DNA of 8,403 nt from Comamonadaceae bacterium (GTDB lineage Bacteria > Pseudomonadota > Gammaproteobacteria > Burkholderiales > Burkholderiaceae). Positions within the stretch are counted from its first letter, which is position 1, and each line of letters begins with the position of its first letter. Of this stretch, positions 1-7,004 are shown piece by piece. The stretch lies in the NCBI GenBank assembly GCA_947505995.1, contig CANNNB010000095.1, positions 1 through 8,403 of the forward strand, written 5' to 3'. Made by a program: the position numbers and the translations under genes. The notes beneath the pieces were generated by a model. It was not told the origin of the DNA. It saw only the letters and a list, made by a program, of their open reading frames with translations, and ran no database searches.

Positions 1-1539
1 ACGGAGGGCGGCGGCGCTATCACGGTACCCCAATCTTTGGTCTATGAAACGCGTTTGAAACTGGCAGGCCAAGGCTTGCCCAAAGCCGGAAACGTAGGCT
101 TTGAACTTCTAGAAAACCAAAAATTTGGCACCAGCCAATTTGTAGAGCGCGTCAATTATTTGCGCGGTCTTGAAGGCGAGTTAGCGCGCAGTGTCAGCTC
201 ATTAGGGCAAGTCAAATCGGCACGCGTCCATTTGGCCGTGCCCAAACCCTCTGCATTTGTGCGCGAACAAGAGCGCCCAACCGCATCTGTCATTCTCACT
301 TTGCACCCCGGCCGCATGTTAGACGGCCCCCAAATTGCGGCCATTGCCAGATTGGTCAGCTCTGCCGTGCCAGGCATGCGCGTGCAAGAGGTGTCCATCA
401 TGGACACCGAAGGCGGTATTTTGGGCTCTAGCGCCTCCCGCCAAGAAGGGCTCGACCCTTCTCAGCTTAAATACACTTCCGAATTAGAAGCCGCACTCAA
501 CCGCCGTGTTGCTGCCATTTTGGAGCCGCTGGCTGGCAAAGACGGTTTCCGTGCACAGGTGTCGGTCGATTTGGATTTTGATGAGCGCGAGCGCACGTCT
601 GAAACTTTTGGTAAAAATGCCCCGCCCAATCAAGCCATTCGCAGCCAACTCTCCATCGAGTCAAGCGGCGGCAAATCGGGCTCAGGTGGCGTGCCGGGCT
701 CACTTACCAACCAGCCTCAAGAGTCTGCCAAGGCCCCCATCACCACCGAAGCAAAGGGTGAAAACCTCAGGGCACCTGGCAGCGTAGATACTGGCGCATC
801 AGGCTCGGACGAAGCAAGCTCCAGAAATGAAAAAACGGTTAACTTTGAGGTTGACCGGGCCATTGAAAGAATCAAGTCGAGCAAAGGCCAATTGCGCCGT
901 GTGTCGGCGGCTGTGGTGCTTGACTACAAATATGAAAAAGGCGCCAAGGTCAATGCCACTCGCAGCGTGGCCTATACCCCTCAAGAAATTCAACAAATCA
1001 ATGCGTTGGTCAGAGACGCTATTGGTTTTGTGCAACGCCGCGGTGACACCGTCAGTGTGGCCAACTTACCCTTCTCCGAAGAACCTGTGGCGGTGGAAGA
1101 CACCAACCGTTTAACCCCAGATTTGCTGTCCCAGCTTATTCGTTATGGCGCCATTGCCTTGGGCTTGTTGTTTGCTTATTTCGCCATTGCACGCCCCTTG
1201 ATGCGTCCCGTGCCGCTGCCGCCTATCGATCCAGATTTGCCAAATTCGCCGCAGGGCCGCGCCGCCCAACGCATGCGGGAAGAGATTAAAGACCTTGACC
1301 TGTCATGGGCCATGGACCAAGAAGTCAAGCGCGCGCAAGAGTTGCGGGTTGAAAAAGAAATTGAAGCGCAAATGGAACGCATGCGCGAGCGAGAAGTGGC
1401 CAGCAAAGCCAAGTTTGAAGATGTGTTGGGCTATGCCACGCAATATGCCACCGAGCAACCCGATGACACCGCACTGTTGTTGCGTGCTTGGGTGTCTGAA
1501 GCAGGCGCGGCCAATGCATCAGGTCAGGACAAATCATGA
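1..1539 (+). CDS. fliF: Flagellar MS-ring protein FliF (5' end missing)
   Basis: FliF forms the membrane-embedded MS ring, the base on which the rotor and export gate assemble. The reading frame is open from base 1 (TEGGGAITVP...), so the N-terminus, including the first membrane helix, lies outside the window; 512 residues are visible. The family core is clear: KLAGQGLPKAG, a GFELLE...FG.SQF..RVNY block, GELARS, and VKSARVHLAVPKPS.FVREQ. A Gly/Ser/Asn-rich variable section (about bases 660-830) precedes the NFEVDRAIE block and the RVSAAVVLDY strand. The second membrane helix is at about 1144-1191 (YGAIALGLLFAYFAIA), followed by a charged, probably helical cytoplasmic tail. The tail ends with a FliG-binding-type motif, DDTALLLRAWVSE, whose Trp is at 1489-1491. 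The stop overlaps the fliG start by 4 bases, suggesting translational coupling. Identification is firm. Confidence 0.97.
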   Translation, partial: TEGGGAITVPQSLVYETRLKLAGQGLPKAGNVGFELLENQKFGTSQFVERVNYLRGLEGELARSVSSLGQVKSARVHLAVPKPSAFVREQERPTASVILTLHPGRMLDGPQIAAIARLVSSAVPGMRVQEVSIMDTEGGILGSSASRQEGLDPSQLKYTSELEAALNRRVAAILEPLAGKDGFRAQVSVDLDFDERERTSETFGKNAPPNQAIRSQLSIESSGGKSGSGGVPGSLTNQPQESAKAPITTEAKGENLRAPGSVDTGASGSDEASSRNEKTVNFEVDRAIERIKSSKGQLRRVSAAVVLDYKYEKGAKVNATRSVAYTPQEIQQINALVRDAIGFVQRRGDTVSVANLPFSEEPVAVEDTNRLTPDLLSQLIRYGAIALGLLFAYFAIARPLMRPVPLPPIDPDLPNSPQGRAAQRMREEIKDLDLSWAMDQEVKRAQELRVEKEIEAQMERMREREVASKAKFEDVLGYATQYATEQPDDTALLLRAWVSEAGAANASGQDKS

Positions 1540-2618
1540 ACACGGCCGCCTCCAATTTCAAGCCAGGCGTTTTGGGTGGCGCGCTTCGCAAAGGTCTGCA
1601 GTCGCCAGACCTTGAGCGGTCCAAAGAAAGCAGCTTGGATGGCCCTTCTCGGGCTGCCATTTTGCTCATGTCTTTAGGCCCCGAAGTAGCAGGTACTTTG
1701 CTTAAAAACTTCACGGCCGCCGAAGCCCAAAAAGTCTCTTCGCTCATGGCCAACTTCAGAAGCATCGACCGCGAGGTCATGATTCAGGTGCTAGAAGAGT
1801 TCAAAAACGTCACGGCTCATCGCAAGCAAGTGCCGTTTGACCCGCAGCGCTTTGTCACTGCACTCATGGACAAATTTGCGGGCGACGCAGGCGGCTCGGT
1901 GGCCAGCCAATTGGCCAGCAGTGTGCCTGCCCTCGATTTGCTCACCAGCATGAGCAATGAACAACTGCAGCGTCACTTGCAAGCCGAGCATCCTCAAGTG
2001 GCCGCCACTTTGCTGTCACTTATTCCAGCCGAAAGATCGGCTGCCGTCCTCGAATTGTTTGAAGCTGAATTGCGCGATGAATTGGTGTTGCGCGTGGCCT
2101 TGTTAGACCAAATCAATCCATCAGCCTTGGTGGAATTGAACGACATGCTCGAACGCACGCTTGGCAACGACTCCACCGCAGAAATTAGCGGCGTGGGCGG
2201 TGCTCGCCCAGCGGCTGAAATTCTTCGACTCTTTACAGGTGGGCTTGAGAAAACCACCTTGGCCAGCATTCGACTGCACTCTGAAAAACTGGCCGAGCAA
2301 ATTTTTGAACGGATGTTCACGTTTGAAGACTTGATGAAAATTTCACCCCAAGCTGTGCAAACTTTGCTCACAGAAGTGGCAGACGATGTGATGCTGGTTG
2401 TGCTTAAAGGCGCCAGCCCCAATTTGCAAAAATTCTTCTTCTCTAACATTACAAAAAGCAAAGCCGATCGTTTCCGTGTTGAGATGGAAAGCTTGCCGCC
2501 CGTGCGCGTGCAAGAAGTTCAGGCCAAGCAATTGGAAATTGTGCAACTTGCGCGTCAGATGCAAGACGAAGATCGTATTTCTTTGGCCATCGTCAGCGTT
2601 GGGCCTGGGGCAAATTAA
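1536..2618 (+). CDS. fliG: Flagellar motor switch / rotor protein FliG
   Basis: FliG links the MS ring to the C-ring and meets the stator to generate torque. The product has 360 residues against about 331 in E. coli; the difference is an N-terminal extension of about 30 residues before the domain starts at LDGPSRAAILLMSLG (residues 34-48). Middle-domain landmarks are EHPQ (151-154) and VGGARPAAEIL (220-230). The C-terminal domain contains MFTFEDL (260-266) and the torque helix region. Against E. coli numbering, K264 and R297 are kept (K291, R324), D289 is Glu (E316), while R281 is Ser (S308, flanked by Lys) and D288 is Val (V315). The usual MSQRAA block reads ITKSKA. The ATG at 1536 lies in an ATGA overlap with fliF, with AGGA six bases upstream. 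A TTG at 1635 would give a normal-length protein but has a poor ribosome binding site. Confidence 0.97.
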   Translation: MNTAASNFKPGVLGGALRKGLQSPDLERSKESSLDGPSRAAILLMSLGPEVAGTLLKNFTAAEAQKVSSLMANFRSIDREVMIQVLEEFKNVTAHRKQVPFDPQRFVTALMDKFAGDAGGSVASQLASSVPALDLLTSMSNEQLQRHLQAEHPQVAATLLSLIPAERSAAVLELFEAELRDELVLRVALLDQINPSALVELNDMLERTLGNDSTAEISGVGGARPAAEILRLFTGGLEKTTLASIRLHSEKLAEQIFERMFTFEDLMKISPQAVQTLLTEVADDVMLVVLKGASPNLQKFFFSNITKSKADRFRVEMESLPPVRVQEVQAKQLEIVQLARQMQDEDRISLAIVSVGPGAN

Positions 2619-2620
2619 GC

Positions 2621-3340
2621 ATGAACCGCTGGAGCCCTCCTTCCTTTGACGGCGAGCCAGCCACCTCCGAGCACACCACAGGCCAAGAAACTTCGCGCCA
2701 CCACATGGCCGATGCCATGTTGGTGTTGCCCAGCGTCAATGAAGTCGATGCCATTCGCGGCAAAGCCTACCAAGATGCCTACGCACGAGGTTTGCAAGAG
2801 GGTTTGCTAGATGGCCAAGCACAAGGCTCGGTTAAGGGCCGCGAGGAAGGCATTGAGCAAGGCCGCACAGAAGGTTTTCAGTTGGGCTACCAACAAGGCT
2901 ATCAAAGCGGCATCAAAGACATTGAGCACATGTCGCAGGAAATGCAGCGCGTCATGGCACAGCTGCAGTCTTTGCCCCAAGCCTTCCAATCGGCATTGCC
3001 CGAGTGGGTGTATGAAACCGCATTGCGCCTGGCAGGCAAAGAGCAAATGGACCGCTCTGTATTTGTTGCAGCGGTGCAAGAAGCGCTGATGCGATTGCCA
3101 AGGCCTGGCGAGAATTTAATTGTGGGTGTGCCACCCGCCGAGCTTGAAGCTTGGCAAAGCTTGTTAACCCACCCCGACATGCCGTTTCAGTCTTTGGTCA
3201 GACCCGATGCCGACCTTAGCAAAGGCTTCGCCTATGTTTTGGTAGAGGGCACACGCCTTGATGTGGGCCTAAGTGCACGCGATGCATTGGTGCGAAGTGC
3301 TTTGGGTTTACTGCCGCAACACGCTTCGGATTCCATTTAA
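2621..3340 (+). CDS. fliH: Flagellar export ATPase regulator FliH
   Basis: FliH binds FliI, restrains its ATPase activity and docks it at the export gate and C-ring; it is cytoplasmic. The product has 239 residues, about the family's usual length. The N-terminus MNRWSPPSF has a Trp near the start, as in FliH proteins whose N-terminal Trp residues contact FlhA. The diagnostic feature is a GxxxG repeat: Gly at 57, 61, 65, 69, 73, 77, 81, 85, 89, 93 and 97, an unbroken four-residue period. A helical Met/Gln-rich part (102-125) leads into the C-terminal FliI-binding domain (LPEWVYETALRLAGKE..., then FAYVLVEGTRLDVGLS...). The ATG follows the fliG stop by 2 bases, so translation probably depends on the upstream gene. 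Sequence conservation in this family is low; the GxxxG run and position between fliG and fliI make the call firm. Confidence 0.93.
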   Translation: MNRWSPPSFDGEPATSEHTTGQETSRHHMADAMLVLPSVNEVDAIRGKAYQDAYARGLQEGLLDGQAQGSVKGREEGIEQGRTEGFQLGYQQGYQSGIKDIEHMSQEMQRVMAQLQSLPQAFQSALPEWVYETALRLAGKEQMDRSVFVAAVQEALMRLPRPGENLIVGVPPAELEAWQSLLTHPDMPFQSLVRPDADLSKGFAYVLVEGTRLDVGLSARDALVRSALGLLPQHASDSI

Positions 3341-3346
3341 AGGAGA
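3339..3346 (+). promoter_or_regulatory. Strong ribosome binding site of fliI, overlapping the fliH stop
   Basis: AAAGGAGA begins inside the fliH TAA stop and places GGAG six bases before the TTG at 3352. It decides the fliI start at a non-ATG codon. The arrangement suggests that ribosomes finishing fliH can reload on fliI. Confidence 0.8.
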
Positions 3347-3351
3347 CCGCC

Positions 3352-4731
3352 TTGAGCCAGGCCGATCTTCAACAATTTGTAGATTCACAACGCGCCAAGT
3401 TGGCCAACTTGCCTTTGTCTGTGCGCGAAGGTCGGGTTAAACGAGTTTCCGGACTGTTGGTTGAAGTCGAGGGCTTGCCCTTGTCTATTGGCGCGCAAGC
3501 TTGTGTTGAAAATTCTCGCCAAGGCAATTGGGTTGATGCCGAGTGCATTGGCTTTGAACGCGACACCACCTACCTCATGGCCTTTGACCAAATGGCAGGC
3601 TTGTCGCCTGGTGCGGTGGTGTACCCCTTGCTCACACCGCAACGACGCGCTCAGGGCTATCAAATGCGCCAGGGCATTGCTTCGGTGCCCATTGGACCCC
3701 AATTGTTAGGACGCGTGGTCGATGGCTTGGGCAGGCCTCTAGATGGCTTGGGCGGCGCCAGTTGGAGCGACCACCTTATGCGCTTTGCTTCCCCCAACCC
3801 CCTCAAGCGCAAGCCTATTCATGAACCCCTAGACACCGGCGTGCGCGCCATCAATGCCATGTTGTCGGTGGGGCGTGGCCAGCGCATGGGCTTGTTTGCC
3901 GGTTCTGGCGTGGGCAAAAGTGTGTTGCTGTCTATGCTCACGCGCAATTGTGTGGCCGATGTGATTGTCATTGCGCTGGTGGGTGAACGCAGCCGCGAGG
4001 TGCGCGAATTTTGCGACGACCAACTTGACGATACTTCTAGAGCCCGCGCCGTGGTGGTGGCCTCACCGGCCGACACCTCACCGCTGGCGCGCGCCAAGGG
4101 TGCTGAATATGCCACCGATGTGGCCACTTGGTTCAGAGACCAAGGCAAGCATGTGGTGCTCATTGTCGACTCACTTACCCGCTACGCCATGGCGCAACGC
4201 GAAATTGGTTTGAGCTTGGGCGAAGCACCTGTGGCCCGCGGCTACCCCGCCAGCGTGTTTGGCAAGCTGCCTGCTCTGGTAGAAAAAGTTGGCAACGGCG
4301 AGCACCCCGATGGCTCCTTAACGGCTTTTTACACAGTGCTTCTAGAAGGCGACGATGTGCACGATCCTGTGGCCGATGCAGCGCGAGGTGTGCTGGACGG
4401 CCATATTTTCTTGTCGCGTGAATTGGCCGATTCTGGGCACTATCCCGCCATTGACATTGAAAAATCAATTTCAAGGGTGATGCCCAAAGTGGCTTCCCAA
4501 GATCATGTCTTGGCAGCTCGGCGCATCAAGCAGCTCATCAGCCGTCATGAGCGCAGCCGTGACATGGTCGCCATGGGCGCTTACATGCAAGGCAACGACC
4601 CCGACTTGGATGCCGCACTCAGGTTGTGGCCCCACATTCAAACTTTTTTGCAACAAGAGTCGCACCAAGTGGCCGACCTTGAGGGCAGCCTGAAGGCCTT
4701 GAGCACCATTGCAAAGGCTTCCACAATATGA
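3352..4731 (+). CDS. fliI: Flagellum-specific ATPase FliI
   Basis: FliI is the hexameric ATPase of the flagellar type III export apparatus, related to the F1 beta subunit; it acts with FliH and FliJ to deliver substrates to the export gate. The product has 459 residues, the family's normal size. Walker A is AGSGVGKS (183-190; K189). The catalytic Glu is in ALVGERSREV (E212, equivalent to E211 of the Salmonella protein). Walker B is HVVLIVDSLTRYA (267-279; D273). Other ATPase-family blocks are GYPASVFGKLPALVE, GSLTAFYTVLLEGDD and DGHIFLSRELA. The C-terminal part (RSRDMVAMGAY.QGNDPDLD) is typical of FliI. The start is TTG, chosen because of the strong ribosome binding site six bases upstream and the good N-terminal length. 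It overlaps fliJ by 4 bases (ATGA). All catalytic residues are present, so it should be active. Confidence 0.98.
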   Translation: MSQADLQQFVDSQRAKLANLPLSVREGRVKRVSGLLVEVEGLPLSIGAQACVENSRQGNWVDAECIGFERDTTYLMAFDQMAGLSPGAVVYPLLTPQRRAQGYQMRQGIASVPIGPQLLGRVVDGLGRPLDGLGGASWSDHLMRFASPNPLKRKPIHEPLDTGVRAINAMLSVGRGQRMGLFAGSGVGKSVLLSMLTRNCVADVIVIALVGERSREVREFCDDQLDDTSRARAVVVASPADTSPLARAKGAEYATDVATWFRDQGKHVVLIVDSLTRYAMAQREIGLSLGEAPVARGYPASVFGKLPALVEKVGNGEHPDGSLTAFYTVLLEGDDVHDPVADAARGVLDGHIFLSRELADSGHYPAIDIEKSISRVMPKVASQDHVLAARRIKQLISRHERSRDMVAMGAYMQGNDPDLDAALRLWPHIQTFLQQESHQVADLEGSLKALSTIAKASTI

Positions 4732-5162
4732 GCAATCGTGTGTTTGAAGTGCTGCAGCAAATGCTGAAGCTGCGCAAAGACCGGTCTGTTGCTCAGTCCA
4801 AACGTGTGCAAGCTGAATATGAGCGAGTGCGTAATTTCAATTTGCAAGTCGAGTCCTATGCCAAGGAATATGAATCTCAATGGGTGAAGGCTGCGCAAGA
4901 AGGCGATACCGTTTTGAACTTGCAAACCCAAGCCAACTTTGGCCTCAATTTGCGAGCCACCGCCAAATCGCAAGAGCCTGAGGTGCAGGCTTTGAAGTCT
5001 CAAAGCCGTGAGGCGCTAGACAAAGCTTTGCACGATGCCCAAAGGCTCAAGACCCTTCAATCTTTCTTGGCCAAACGCAAGCAACAGCGCCAAAACCAAT
5101 TTGAGAAGAACGAGGACAAGGCGCTGGAAGACGTTTTACAGGCTCGCCAACACACCAAATAG
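4728..5162 (+). CDS. fliJ: Flagellar export protein FliJ
   Basis: FliJ is a small soluble coiled-coil protein that sits in the centre of the FliI hexamer like the gamma stalk of F1, contacts FlhA, and helps deliver chaperone-substrate complexes. The product has 144 residues, close to the 147 of the enterobacterial protein. It is rich in Gln, Lys, Glu and Arg with heptad-like spacing through nearly its whole length, in two helical stretches (about 5-60 and 82-140) as in an antiparallel coiled coil. The ending AKRKQQRQNQFEKNEDKALEDVL resembles the family's basic-then-acidic C-terminal helix in character. The ATG overlaps the fliI stop (ATGA), suggesting coupled translation. The family is weakly conserved, so the call leans on size, composition and position. 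Confidence 0.9.
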   Translation: MSNRVFEVLQQMLKLRKDRSVAQSKRVQAEYERVRNFNLQVESYAKEYESQWVKAAQEGDTVLNLQTQANFGLNLRATAKSQEPEVQALKSQSREALDKALHDAQRLKTLQSFLAKRKQQRQNQFEKNEDKALEDVLQARQHTK

Positions 5163-5167
5163 CAAGG

Positions 5168-5183
5168 TGGCATTGAAGTTGCA
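5168..5183 (+). promoter_or_regulatory. Candidate sigma-54 (-24/-12) promoter of fliK
   Basis: TGGCAT-N5-TTGCA lies in the fliJ-fliK gap. The GG (5169-5170) and GC (5181-5182) are separated by exactly 10 bases, the required spacing. Ten of the eleven bases compared with TGGCAC-N5-TTGCA match, with only the C of TGGCAC changed to T. A start point near 5194 would leave a leader of about 20 bases before the fliK ATG. No upstream activator site was identified. The match is seen in the sequence; its activity is inferred. Confidence 0.6.
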
Positions 5184-5189
5184 TAACTT

Positions 5190-5213
5190 GATTTAAATTT
5201 GGGAAATTAAATC
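5190..5213 (+). repeat. AT-rich inverted repeat abutting the fliK start codon
   Basis: GATTTAAATTT (5190-5200) pairs with AAATTAAATC (5204-5213) around a GGG loop, with one bulged A. The dyad ends at the base before the fliK ATG. The only Shine-Dalgarno-like bases (GGGA, 5201-5204) lie in and next to the loop. It could be a weak mRNA hairpin affecting fliK translation or a protein-binding site; it has no U-tract and is too AT-rich to be a convincing terminator. Confidence 0.4.
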
Positions 5214-6974
5214 ATGGCCATCTTAGTATCCAATCCAACTTCTGCTGCAGTACCCACGCTTTCTGGCGACGCACTAGACCCTTCGGTCGTGACGCCAGAA
5301 GAAGGCTTTACAGAGGAGCTTGCAGCTGCCATGCAGCCTGCAGGCGTAGTTTCAGAAGCACTGGAACAGACCAGGCTGGACAAGCTAGCAGAAGCAGAAC
5401 AAAAAGCAGTAGACCTGCAAATTTTGCCGGCAGAAGTGCTGAGGAATGCTGTGGGGGATGCAAATTTTGCCTTAGCGGCGCAGGCAAGTTCCGCCAAGGC
5501 GTCTGCTTCAAGTGGGCAAGATGGCCCAGTCTTGACAGATGACAGCGACGTTCAAGTGCAAGAACTTTATGCCCTTGATTTGAACAACAATCGTCAAAGT
5601 GCCGAGCAGGCTGCTGCCAACTTAGCTGCCCAATTGGCTGCTTCAATGGCAGCACCGCCAGTACCGCAAGCCCCCTTGCCTGTTGCCGAAACGGGCCAGG
5701 CATTGCAAGCCATTGAAGCCAGCGCAAGTTCTGTATCGGCCCAGAACGCGCCAGCATTGAACACACTTAACCCTCAGTCTGACAACTCAACCCAAGCGCT
5801 GGCAAATCAATCGATGGCCAGCACAGCATCAATTGAAAGTCAGCCAGACAATTTGGCATTGGGTGCCGCATTGCAAGCAGAGCGTGCAGCATCCTCGCCA
5901 TCAGACGCTGTTAACACCTTGGCTACAAGCGTTTCAAGTCTTTCAAGTCAGCCTCAAGCTTCATCAGTCGTATTTGCCAATGCAGTGGCCAATGCGGCGG
6001 CCAATGGCACTGGGTCTAATGAAACTGGTGCAACGCAAATGGGCAATGTGGAGGCCAATACAAACACACCGCCAGTTAGCAGTTTGGTTGCCTCAGCAGG
6101 CGCTTTGGCCAATGCGGCGCCAGTGGCCCAGGCAGTTCAGCTGGCGCCAGTCTCAACAGAGAAGCCTTTAGCCAACCAAGATTTAAACGCTGCAAATACA
6201 GCCCCTCACGACGAAGAGTCTGCCTTTAATTTCAATGCCAAGATCAGTTCTAAAGAAGCACCGGTTTTAAAGAGCCTACAGACAGACTCCGGACTTAAGC
6301 CGGTCTCCTCTTTGACGCAAGCTGCAGATCTTTCATCTTCGCCCACCACACGTTTGGATCTACCAGAAGCGCGTTTGAACGAGGCCCCCGCGCCAGCAGA
6401 ATCTAGCACTGCAGTGCAGAGTTTGGAAGACCTGTCTTCTACGTTTGTGAGCAGTCTTGTAGGCGGCCCCCAGAGGCCAGTTAACACGGTGATGGATTGG
6501 ATTTCACTCCAAGCCCAAGAACGCCCCGCCCCTGTGGTGCCCCACGAGGTGCGCCTAGATTCTGGCGCTGTGCAGCTGGAAATTCAAAAAATGGTGAAGC
6601 AAGGTGGTGGTCATGTGGTGATGGAATTGACACCGCCCGATCAGAGCAAGTTCACCATAGAGCTGAAGCTCGATGAGCGCGGCGGCGCACTGCTGATTGT
6701 TGAAGGCGTGAGCGACTCTACCAAAACCCGATTGGAACAAAGTGCACCGCAATTGCGCGAGCAATTTCAGCAAATGGGTTTGGAGTTGCAGCTAGATATG
6801 CGGCAGCAAGGCCAGTCTGCATCATCAAATGCCAAAGATTTTTCAGGCTTCCAAGAGCGCGGCTCTGATGCCAACAACCCAACTGGCGATAGCCCTAGAA
6901 TATTGACGCAACGGGAGGCCGGTGCAAACCGAGCCCGGGAAACGGGCGCCAATCAAGTTTATCTCTACGCCTAA
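5214..6974 (+). CDS. fliK: Flagellar hook-length control protein FliK
   Basis: FliK is exported during hook assembly, measures hook length, and through its C-terminal domain switches FlhB from rod/hook to filament substrates. The product has 586 residues, longer than the 405 of the Salmonella protein. Residues about 1-440 are low-complexity and rich in Ala, Ser, Gln and Asn, as expected for the flexible ruler. The C-terminal hook-length domain spans about 447-530 (VVMELTPP..., FTIELKLDERGGALLIVEGV, RLEQSAPQLREQFQQMGLEL), followed by a 56-residue polar tail. The protein has no cysteine and one Trp (W429), in keeping with export through the narrow channel. The usual PxxLG signature in the domain reads PPDQSK. 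The ATG follows a 51-base gap with its own candidate sigma-54 promoter. The ribosome binding site is weak (GGGA about nine bases upstream). Firm from domain and position. Confidence 0.93.
   Translation: MAILVSNPTSAAVPTLSGDALDPSVVTPEEGFTEELAAAMQPAGVVSEALEQTRLDKLAEAEQKAVDLQILPAEVLRNAVGDANFALAAQASSAKASASSGQDGPVLTDDSDVQVQELYALDLNNNRQSAEQAAANLAAQLAASMAAPPVPQAPLPVAETGQALQAIEASASSVSAQNAPALNTLNPQSDNSTQALANQSMASTASIESQPDNLALGAALQAERAASSPSDAVNTLATSVSSLSSQPQASSVVFANAVANAAANGTGSNETGATQMGNVEANTNTPPVSSLVASAGALANAAPVAQAVQLAPVSTEKPLANQDLNAANTAPHDEESAFNFNAKISSKEAPVLKSLQTDSGLKPVSSLTQAADLSSSPTTRLDLPEARLNEAPAPAESSTAVQSLEDLSSTFVSSLVGGPQRPVNTVMDWISLQAQERPAPVVPHEVRLDSGAVQLEIQKMVKQGGGHVVMELTPPDQSKFTIELKLDERGGALLIVEGVSDSTKTRLEQSAPQLREQFQQMGLELQLDMRQQGQSASSNAKDFSGFQERGSDANNPTGDSPRILTQREAGANRARETGANQVYLYA
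5932..5949 (+). repeat. Perfect 9-base tandem duplication in fliK
   Basis: TTTCAAGTC occurs twice in a row within the low-complexity part of fliK, adding in-frame Ser-rich residues (VSSLSSQ). It looks like a slippage product that changes ruler length by three residues. Confidence 0.75.
5976..6011 (+). repeat. Imperfect 12-base tandem repeat in fliK (three units)
   Basis: Three consecutive units starting GCCAATG (5976, 5988, 6000) encode ANAV-ANAA-ANGT. The third unit has drifted. A 13-base piece of unit two (GGCCAATGCGGCG, 5987-5999) recurs exactly at 6107-6119. All units keep the reading frame, consistent with in-frame growth of the FliK ruler region. Confidence 0.65.
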
Positions 6975-7004
6975 AAGTTAGAGCCCACCGCTTAGAGAAA
7001 ATTT
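6975..7004 (+). other. Short fliK-fliM gap where fliL is missing
   Basis: Only 30 bases separate the fliK stop from the fliM ATG. The gap holds an in-frame TAG and a weak ribosome binding site but no gene, remnant, promoter or hairpin that I can support. In many proteobacterial operons fliL occupies this place. Confidence 0.8.

Noticed and set aside
37..39. TTG as a possible start codon of fliF
   Set aside because: The frame is open back to base 1 and the upstream residues (TEGGGAITVP) match the FliF family, so this is an internal leucine codon of a gene cut by the window edge.
1325..1780. Long open frames on the minus strand across fliF-fliG and elsewhere
   Set aside because: They lie opposite well-recognised genes, show no family features, and arise from the codon bias of the + strand genes.
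5173..5212. Possible sigma-70 boxes (TTGAAG or TTGCAT with AT-rich hexamers) before fliK
   Set aside because: No pair has acceptable spacing (about 14 or 22 bases), whereas the sigma-54 element fits precisely.
5190..5213. Dyad before fliK as a transcription terminator
   Set aside because: The stem is almost entirely A/T, the loop is short, and no U-tract follows; it runs directly into the fliK start codon.
6972..6999. TAAAAGTT...CCGCTTAG resembling a sigma-28 flagellar promoter before fliM
   Set aside because: The spacing between the two halves is about three bases too short and the -10 half is a poor match to GCCGATAA.
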